From Paenibacillus maysiensis (GTDB lineage Bacteria; Bacillota; Bacilli; Paenibacillales; Paenibacillaceae): DNA of 46,420 bases. The DNA is taken from contig NZ_ASRY01000030.1 in the NCBI RefSeq assembly GCF_000520815.1, forward strand, positions 1 to 46,420, read 5' to 3'. The notes under the pieces were generated by a model. It did not search any database. It saw only the letters and a program-made list of their open reading frames with translations, and was not told the DNA's origin. Numbering within the stretch: the stretch's first letter is position 1; each line of letters begins with the position of its first letter. Of this stretch, positions 41,341-46,420 are shown piece after piece. The position numbers were made by a program, and so were the translations under genes.

Positions 41341-42723
41341 TTAAACATGACTTGCTGAAGCCGGTTCGTCCGAATCTTTAACTAGCTCAATCGTTTCTTC
41401 CATCCCCGTATCAGCGTTAATGTAAATACGGTAAATGGAACCGTTGATTTTTCCACCAAATTCGTAGCACAGAACCTCTTTGGACAGTTCATTTTCAATC
41501 AGTGCTTTCCGGTGATAAGTTTCACGAAACTCAGGGTTCAGCTTCGCCCTTGCTGCCTTCACATCCAGTTTAGCCTTCGGAATACGGCGGAGGCGGCTGT
41601 GCTCGTACACGTAGTCACTCGATTGAAAACCGATCACTTGCCCGTTATCGAGACCGGATCTAACTGTAATTTTTTCTGGATAGATGATCACATCCCCTTT
41701 TTGAGTGGCGAATGTGATGTTGGCTAAATTTCCACTTTCATCATAAGAAACAGGCTTCATCCCCGGATATCCCTTACGTTGGAGATATTCACTCGCATAG
41801 CGGACCGCCTCATTGCGAGTTGATTTTTTCGGCCCAACCGTTCTCATATCATGGTAAGAAATAAGCTTGCCGCCTTTTTTGGTATAATCCATGGTGAGTA
41901 CAGGCTTCTGTTTGTTATACAGGGTAGCTGTATAAGATGCCCATTCCGTTCCTTTACCATTTTCATGGATACGAATCTGGCTTTCCGGTTTCCCGGTAAA
42001 TTCAGCCGCACTCCGCTTAATTTGCTCCGCGTTCACAGCAGGAAGACTCAGCTTCTTCACAGAACGCTTGTCATAGATGCTAGCTACGGATGGTCCCCAA
42101 TCCAGCTCCTTGTAGCTCTCCACCTTTTTGTCCACAGTTTGGAAGCCATCAATAATGGTGTTATCCTTTGGACCCGTTTGTGAGCCTGGCGCCATGTCTA
42201 CATCCGTCCAGCGCAAGTTTTTGCTAATAACTTTTTGCCGAACTTCGTGCATATTTTTCGAAATTTCTTTGGAATTAGTGTATAACTTTTTCAGATTCGA
42301 TAATTCTTTCTCGTTCAAAGGCTCGTGGTCCAGATCACGTACGGCAGTCTGATACGAAAATGCAGATACATGCGACAGCAAATCCTTAGCATGATTAAAT
42401 GGCATTACATTGAGAGGCAACTGATTAACATCATTTTGTGCCTCACTTGTAATCCTCCACACGTTCATCAAACATTTGCGATGCATCGCGTGTGAAGTAT
42501 TATGGACAGCAACTGCGTTACCAAGTTGGGAGTGCAACTGGTCCATACGAAACGACAAATCATGAAACGCACGCTGATATTGATTTTCCGCTTTAATCGA
42601 CATGCTTTTTGCCTGAAGAGATACCTCTTTTCTCATCTGGTTTTCCCGATAACCCCACACAAATGCTCCTATCATAATCAGGGCAACAATCGGAAACATT
42701 ACGGCACTAAGTCGTCTATACAT
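41341..42723 (-). CDS. ypeB: Germination protein YpeB
   Basis: A 460-residue spore protein needed for correct placement and stability of the cortex-lytic enzyme SleB in Bacillus. An N-terminal membrane anchor (residues 6-25, SAVMFPIVALIMIGAFVWGY) is followed by a helical region and, from about residue 200, three PepSY/YpeB repeats (VNAEQIKRSAAEFTGK, TRNEAVRYASEYLQRKGYPGM, KAARAKLNPEFRETYHRKALIE). In B. subtilis sleB comes directly before ypeB in one operon; here a small zinc-ribbon gene stands in that place. A sigma-G type promoter candidate precedes it. Confidence 0.95.
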   Translation of the reverse strand: MYRRLSAVMFPIVALIMIGAFVWGYRENQMRKEVSLQAKSMSIKAENQYQRAFHDLSFRMDQLHSQLGNAVAVHNTSHAMHRKCLMNVWRITSEAQNDVNQLPLNVMPFNHAKDLLSHVSAFSYQTAVRDLDHEPLNEKELSNLKKLYTNSKEISKNMHEVRQKVISKNLRWTDVDMAPGSQTGPKDNTIIDGFQTVDKKVESYKELDWGPSVASIYDKRSVKKLSLPAVNAEQIKRSAAEFTGKPESQIRIHENGKGTEWASYTATLYNKQKPVLTMDYTKKGGKLISYHDMRTVGPKKSTRNEAVRYASEYLQRKGYPGMKPVSYDESGNLANITFATQKGDVIIYPEKITVRSGLDNGQVIGFQSSDYVYEHSRLRRIPKAKLDVKAARAKLNPEFRETYHRKALIENELSKEVLCYEFGGKINGSIYRIYINADTGMEETIELVKDSDEPASASHV

Positions 42724-42757
42724 ATTGGGAGTCTCCTTTCTTCAAGTACACTACCGA

Positions 42758-42787
42758 TAGTGTGACAAGAAGAATGCTCTCTTATGC
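42758..42787 (-). promoter_or_regulatory. Candidate sigma-G promoter of ypeB
   Basis: On the minus strand GCATA (42787-42783), 18 nt spacer and CACACTA (42764-42758) are close to the sigma-G consensus (GHATR, N17/18, CATNHTA; one mismatch in the -10). The palindrome ACACTA-N4-TAGTGT (42748-42763) overlaps the -10. Confidence 0.4.
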
Positions 42788-42934
42788 ATGGTTTTCCATA
42801 ACTTCGATAATAAACTCACAGTTATCGCAGATACAGCGCTTAAAGCCGGTCTGAACACGCCCTTGCTCCATCTGTCCTCTCAGCACGAAACGTTCACCAC
42901 ACCTTTTACAATGTATTCTCACTTTAATACGCAA
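42782..42934 (-). CDS. Small zinc-ribbon-like protein of 50 residues
   Basis: This short gene starts at TTG 42932-42934 behind AAGAGGTG and stops at 42782. The product begins MRIKVRIHCKRCGERFVLRG and continues with a Gln/Gly-rich turn, CICDNC and an acidic end. The cysteines C9, C12, C34, C36 and C39 form two close groups, as in zinc ribbons or knuckles. The family is unknown to me; it could be a regulator or a structural zinc protein. It lies directly upstream of ypeB, in the slot that sleB fills in Bacillus, but it is not an amidase. Confidence 0.65.
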   Translation of the reverse strand: MRIKVRIHCKRCGERFVLRGQMEQGRVQTGFKRCICDNCEFIIEVMENHA

Positions 42935-42987
42935 AAAAAGACACCTCTTTCTCTAACAGGTTTGTCAGATCAGTGTGCCCCAATTTG

Positions 42988-43683
42988 TTACATATTAACC
43001 TTTTCTTCCCGTTTGAACAGTCGAAATGGAGACCGATTGTTAGCCCGACTGATTTTCGCCATCCCTCCATACCAGAGAAATGCCATCAGAGGAATGATAA
43101 ACCAGATCCAGTCATGCGAAATTGTCGTCAGAATCAGGTCATATATTCCATGCCAGAACCACGGAAGCACCAAGGACAGAAGCAACATATATTTGCTTTT
43201 CCAGTCCTGTGAAAACTTGGCCTTCCCCATGTAATAGCCCATCATGACTCCAAACATTGCATGACCGGATACCGGAAGCAATGATCTCATCAGCATCATA
43301 CTAACAGAAGCGTGGCCCGCCCATGCGTACAGCAGATTTTCAACGGTTGCAAATCCAAGGGAGATTGCAGCGGCATACAAAATACCGTCATAAGGTTCAT
43401 CGAACTCGGTGTGATTATATATAATGTGATACAGCAAAAACCATTTGAAAAACTCTTCCACTCCGGCCGAAATGCCGAACACCTGAATTAACGTGTGATC
43501 CCCCAGCCAAAGCAGCAGCCCACGTTGGAAAATCATTACAGGCAGTACCGCCAAAAAGCCGAGCAAAAACACTTTGATAACCATGTGAAGCGGCTCAGAT
43601 TCATATCTGTCCTTCAAGTAAAAATACATTAATAAGGCGAGACCCGGCGCAGTTGCTGCCGCTAAAACAGAAAACAGAAGCAC
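42988..43683 (-). CDS. prsW: PrsW-type intramembrane protease
   Basis: A 231-residue polytopic membrane protein of the PrsW/YpdC glutamic-protease family, which in B. subtilis cuts the anti-sigma-W factor RsiW at site 1. About seven helices are visible. The family motifs SAGVEEFFKWF (EE pair, about residues 72-82), GFATVENLLYAWAG (about 115-128) and the histidine segments SGHAMFGVMMGYYMGK and WFWHGIYD are all present. The anti-sigma substrate is not identified, but a membrane anti-sigma candidate is encoded at 4979-5605. Confidence 0.92.
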   Translation of the reverse strand: MLLFSVLAAATAPGLALLMYFYLKDRYESEPLHMVIKVFLLGFLAVLPVMIFQRGLLLWLGDHTLIQVFGISAGVEEFFKWFLLYHIIYNHTEFDEPYDGILYAAAISLGFATVENLLYAWAGHASVSMMLMRSLLPVSGHAMFGVMMGYYMGKAKFSQDWKSKYMLLLSLVLPWFWHGIYDLILTTISHDWIWFIIPLMAFLWYGGMAKISRANNRSPFRLFKREEKVNM

Positions 43684-43698
43684 CGATCATCCCTCCAT

Positions 43699-43735
43699 AA
43701 AAATGAGTCGGCCCTGCATTCAGCGCAGAGCCGAC
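43699..43735 (-). terminator. Terminator of the mecA-family gene
   Basis: GTCGGC-CTGC (43707-43717) pairs with GCAG-GCCGAC (43725-43735), with ACTCATTTTTA following on the minus strand, 36 nt past the stop at 43771. Confidence 0.8.
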
Positions 43736-43770
43736 AAAGTCACTTCGATATTACTTTTCTTTAAGCCCCA

Positions 43771-44385
43771 TTAAGAGCGGCTGTCAAAATGAGTGCAGAT
43801 GACGTCAATCGCCTGTTCAGGAATGACCAGCTTGCCATACTCCTCCAGCATTGCCGGTGTTACGGATGAGCCTTCCCCAAATTCAGCAAGAACCGCGATC
43901 AAGGCCGCAAGCTTGGGCTCTTCCACTTCTTCCGGTTCCAAATACAGAATCCATTTTCCTCTATAATGATACAGCTTACCTGCATCCGTAGTGTTGCTAC
44001 GGAGCATGTGAGCCGCTTCTATGAGTACTTCGAAATCGCTAAACGCGTAGACGATGGAATCGCTGTGCTCCAGCGTAACTTCCATTTCGTAGACTTCCTC
44101 CGGAAGCTCATCATCGGGACCTGAACCATATTGCTGGTGATCGTATTTCCCCCGAGTGACGATAACTACCATGCCCTGAGCAGGAAGCGCAAATACTTCG
44201 ACAGCTAACGGTCCCGTGGCGTCGAAGCCCAGTTCACTATATGCCTGATCCATCATTTCGGTGAACAGCTCATGGACTCTTGGAATCTCTTGCCACATGT
44301 CGTCTTTTTGAATACCGCGTTCGCTCAAATCGTCAAAGGTAAGGAAAATCCGTATCTTGTCCTGGCTTAATCTTTCTATTTTCAT
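43771..44385 (-). CDS. MecA-family adaptor protein for ClpC
   Basis: A 204-residue protein of the MecA/YpbH family, adaptors that bring substrates such as ComK to the ClpCP protease. The N-terminal substrate-binding part starts MKIERLSQDKIRIFLTFDDL and includes ERGIQKDDMWQEIPRVHELF. The C-terminal ClpC-binding domain (about residues 115-204) has SDFEVLIEAAHML and LYHYRGKWILYLE, which are typical. A acidic linker lies between them. Whether it is the functional MecA or the paralogue YpbH cannot be decided here. Confidence 0.9.
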   Translation of the reverse strand: MKIERLSQDKIRIFLTFDDLSERGIQKDDMWQEIPRVHELFTEMMDQAYSELGFDATGPLAVEVFALPAQGMVVIVTRGKYDHQQYGSGPDDELPEEVYEMEVTLEHSDSIVYAFSDFEVLIEAAHMLRSNTTDAGKLYHYRGKWILYLEPEEVEEPKLAALIAVLAEFGEGSSVTPAMLEEYGKLVIPEQAIDVICTHFDSRS

Positions 44386-44512
44386 ACTGGACCCTCCTCC
44401 TGGCAGCCGAGTGTTATTAACAGATTATGATGCATTTATGGTGCCTGTGATGAAAATGGTTCTATGTAATCATGTTATCATTTTATAATCGTAAATGCAC
44501 GCAATAAAAATG

Positions 44513-44565
44513 ATAAAAAAAAGAATCATTTGAACGGCTTTTACAAAAAAGCCGCAAAATGATTC
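44513..44565 (-). terminator. Terminator of the anchored hypothetical gene
   Basis: GAATCATTTG (44523-44532) pairs with CAAAATGATTC (44555-44565), one bulge, with a GGCTTTT/AAAAGCC upper stem. Eight T residues follow on the minus strand. Confidence 0.9.
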
Positions 44566-44582
44566 GGAATAGAGGTTCCGGG

Positions 44583-44960
44583 TTACAAACCCGGTACGGC
44601 TGTATGAGTTTCTTTCAGGATTTGCTCGACCTCACGCTTAACATCGGGACTGGTGCTGATAAAATCTTTAATCAGCTTCATATTTTCTTCTTTATTTTGG
44701 GCAGTGTGGGTGCTATGAGCTGTCTTATCTGTTGTGGAACGGTGATCGTGATCCTTATGGGTGTCTTGCTTGTTAAGCGTAATATCACCCATTCCGGGGA
44801 ACGCCGCGTCCATCATTTTGGTACGGGCTTTTTGAACCAGATTACCGCCTTTTTTTCCATCCATGTCCATAGATAAGCCTAACATGCTGCGGTTACGGGA
44901 GATCATAGTGCTCGCCACTGCGCCCAAAACGATTCCCAGGAAAAATGAAGATGTTTTCAC
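44583..44960 (-). CDS. Small membrane-anchored hypothetical protein with His/Asp-rich middle
   Basis: A 125-residue protein. Residues 3-20 (TSSFFLGIVLGAVASTMI) form a membrane anchor of the YtxH-like type seen in many short Gram-positive proteins. The central part (about 65-90) is rich in His, Asp, Lys and Thr (THKDHDHRSTTDKTAHSTHT), which could bind metal but is also simply low-complexity. The end is helical. The start is GTG 44958-44960 behind GGGAGG. It is divergent from the deacetylase gene. Function is unknown. Confidence 0.65.
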   Translation of the reverse strand: MKTSSFFLGIVLGAVASTMISRNRSMLGLSMDMDGKKGGNLVQKARTKMMDAAFPGMGDITLNKQDTHKDHDHRSTTDKTAHSTHTAQNKEENMKLIKDFISTSPDVKREVEQILKETHTAVPGL

Positions 44961-45053
44961 AATTAGAACCTCCCTTTGTGGTAGAATCAAGCATAGTGTT
45001 CGTCAGCAGAGACAAACTCATACGGTATAAATACAGGAAGGTGAGATGAATTA

Positions 45054-45986
45054 ATGGGTACAAAAACAGCAGCCATTTTGTTAACCGCATGTCTGCTGCT
45101 AAGTGCTTGTACTGCGGCCAAGCCGGAATCGGCAGCCACAAGCAATAACCAGACCTCGGCAACGTCTGATACCAGTGACAACACAGACAAAGGGCAGGGC
45201 GTAGCTTCTTCTCCAACCAACAGCAGTGAGCAAGCAGGCAGTAATCACGGTAACTACTCAACGGTCCAAACATCGCCGCAAACTGGCAAGACCGTCGCCG
45301 ACAGCAACGAGGCCACAAATTCAACGGCTACGGCTAACGTTAACAAAACGTACCATTTGGACAATGCTTACAACGTGGCCCCTAACCAGCAAGGGGCTGA
45401 GAAAAAGGTTGTTTTGCTGACCTTTGACGACGGTCCCAAGGAAGCGATCATGATCAACAAAATCATTGACATACTGGACAAGCACAAGGCGAAGGCCATT
45501 TTCTTCGTAAACGGTTACCGCGTGAAGGAGCACCCTGAACTACTCAAACTCATTCATGACCGCGGGCAGCCCATTGGCAACCATAGCTGGGATCACATCG
45601 TGCTAAAGAACAAATCCGAGGCCGAAGTGAAGAAACAAATTGAATCGGTGCAAAAAATTGTTAAGAATACAACGGGTCAAACGCCGATGTTCTTCCGTCC
45701 TCCTCATGGCGCAGGTGGGCATGTCGGCCGCAAAGTTGCCAAAGAAAACGGACTTTTGTACATGACATGGTCCGTCGGTTCGCTTGATTGGACGATGAAA
45801 AAGAATCAGCCGAATAAAACCGATGCACTTCTCAAAAATGTGACAGAACAATTACATCCGGGCAGCAATATTTTGATGCATGAGCTACCTTGGACCGCAG
45901 AAGCGTTGGATAGTCTGTTGACTCGTCTGGAGCAAAAGGGTTACCAATTTGTCGATCCGCAAAGCATTGAGGTCCCTGCCAGCTAA
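45054..45986 (+). CDS. NodB-type polysaccharide deacetylase lipoprotein
   Basis: A 310-residue exported protein. The signal peptide ends in the lipobox LLSAC with the acylated Cys19. A Ser/Thr/Asn-rich linker runs to about residue 110. The NodB domain follows, with motif 1 TFDDGP (123-128), motif 2 NHSWDH with the metal-binding histidines (about 177-182), motif 3 RPPHGAGG (about 220-227) and a later SLDW and LMHE. Such enzymes remove acetyl groups from cell-wall glycans or poly-N-acetylglucosamine; the target here is not known. It is one of only two plausible rightward protein genes, with a terminator at 46034-46083. Confidence 0.93.
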   Translation: MGTKTAAILLTACLLLSACTAAKPESAATSNNQTSATSDTSDNTDKGQGVASSPTNSSEQAGSNHGNYSTVQTSPQTGKTVADSNEATNSTATANVNKTYHLDNAYNVAPNQQGAEKKVVLLTFDDGPKEAIMINKIIDILDKHKAKAIFFVNGYRVKEHPELLKLIHDRGQPIGNHSWDHIVLKNKSEAEVKKQIESVQKIVKNTTGQTPMFFRPPHGAGGHVGRKVAKENGLLYMTWSVGSLDWTMKKNQPNKTDALLKNVTEQLHPGSNILMHELPWTAEALDSLLTRLEQKGYQFVDPQSIEVPAS

Positions 45987-46033
45987 CAGCCCCTTGTGTT
46001 CGGTACTTCTATTTTCGATCCTGAACGATTGCT

Positions 46034-46083
46034 AAAAGAGCCTCCATTTCCCGCAAGTCACAAGCGGGTAAGGAGGCTCTTTT
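46034..46083. terminator. Bidirectional terminator between convergent genes
   Basis: AAAAGAGCCTCC (46034-46045) pairs perfectly with GGAGGCTCTTTT (46072-46083), with a CCGC/GCGG inner stem. The A- and T-rich ends let it work for the deacetylase gene and for the minus-strand gene ending at 46117. Confidence 0.92.
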
Positions 46084-46116
46084 GGCGTAAGCACAAGCGA
46101 TCACACAGGCTTATCA

Positions 46117-46420
46117 TTACCAGAGCATTTCACTAATGGGCGGTGCCCCTTTGATGCCCCACCACAGCAATGCTGCTGTAATGAGCACAAAAAGTGTACT
46201 CAAAAAATTCAAAAAAAACTTGCTCACCCGGATACGGCGGGACGGAAACATTTCTGCCCGTGTCCGGTACTCGCTGACAGGAGCATCATCCTCCATGGTC
46301 ACAGCAGCTTCCGGTGCAGCAGCAACTTGAACTAATTCCGGTGCGGGCCGTGAAGCACGGGAGCGGACCGGTTTTGGACTGTTTTCTTCCTTGCTCTTGC
46401 GTCCATTTCGGCGGCTGGCG
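46117..46420 (-). CDS. C-terminal part of an unknown single-span membrane protein (cut by window edge)
   Basis: The minus-strand frame is open from the right edge to the stop at 46117, about 100 codons. The visible part begins with a basic, Ser/Pro/Ala-rich region (SKEENSPKPVRSRASRPAPE), then an acidic patch and a basic RRIRVSK just before a membrane helix (FLNFLSTLFVLITAALLWWG), ending outside with KGAPPISEMLW. The basic side suggests the long N-terminal part is cytoplasmic. I do not recognise the family. A GTG or ATG near 46300 could start a shorter protein, but the frame upstream looks coding. Confidence 0.55.
   Translation of the reverse strand, partial: ASRRNGRKSKEENSPKPVRSRASRPAPELVQVAAAPEAAVTMEDDAPVSEYRTRAEMFPSRRIRVSKFFLNFLSTLFVLITAALLWWGIKGAPPISEMLW

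Overview
This window is a chromosomal segment of a spore-forming Firmicute. It is most likely a Paenibacillus of the polymyxa type. The evidence is the sporulation and germination genes (spoIVA, spoVIF, ypeB, ypjB), strong GGAGG ribosome-binding sites, several GTG/TTG starts, and a gene order that closely follows Bacillus subtilis with Paenibacillus-type changes. Nearly every gene is on the minus strand, so the window reads biologically from right to left. It holds no rRNA, tRNA, CRISPR array, transposase or phage gene that I can see.

Layout from the right edge leftwards. A partial membrane protein lies at the edge, beside a plus-strand NodB-type deacetylase lipoprotein (45054-45986). Then come a small anchored protein, a MecA-family adaptor, the PrsW protease, a 50-residue zinc-ribbon protein, ypeB (without sleB), the PilZ protein ypfA, cmk, plsC, an S1-domain protein, der, plsY, gpsA, spoVIF, a nucleotidyltransferase, a 2Fe-2S ferredoxin, spoIVA, a sugar-type ABC importer (binding protein, ATPase, permease), hbs and mtrB. 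Next is a quinone block: hepS, menG, ubiA, ubiX, mqnA and hepT. It is followed by ndk, cheR and the aromatic supraoperon aroC-aroB-aroH-trpEDCFBA-hisC-tyrA. The left end holds an ECF-type sigma factor with a membrane anti-sigma candidate, a histidine phosphatase, a gamma carbonic anhydrase, an IDEAL-domain protein, ypjA and partial ypjB, with an AT-rich GNAT gene between the last two.

How the parts work together. Chorismate made by AroC feeds the trp and tyr branches and also MqnA, the first enzyme of the futalosine menaquinone route. HepS/HepT supply the side chain, and UbiA, UbiX and MenG carry out late steps. The trp leader (15604-15981) carries a textbook TRAP-binding array of eleven NAG triplets (ten GAG/UAG, one CAG), and the gene for TRAP itself (mtrB) lies about 10 kb away in the same window with all known tryptophan- and RNA-binding residues intact. 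The array lies about 185 nt upstream of the leader terminator, which suggests a long-range antiterminator unlike the compact B. subtilis one.

The non-coding stretches hold the least expected material: a probable ~89-nt small RNA with a consensus promoter and a perfect terminator (6612-6735), a 159-bp nested inverted repeat downstream of tyrA (7010-7168), and a ~110-nt rod-shaped RNA fold between the ferredoxin gene and spoIVA (32802-32912).
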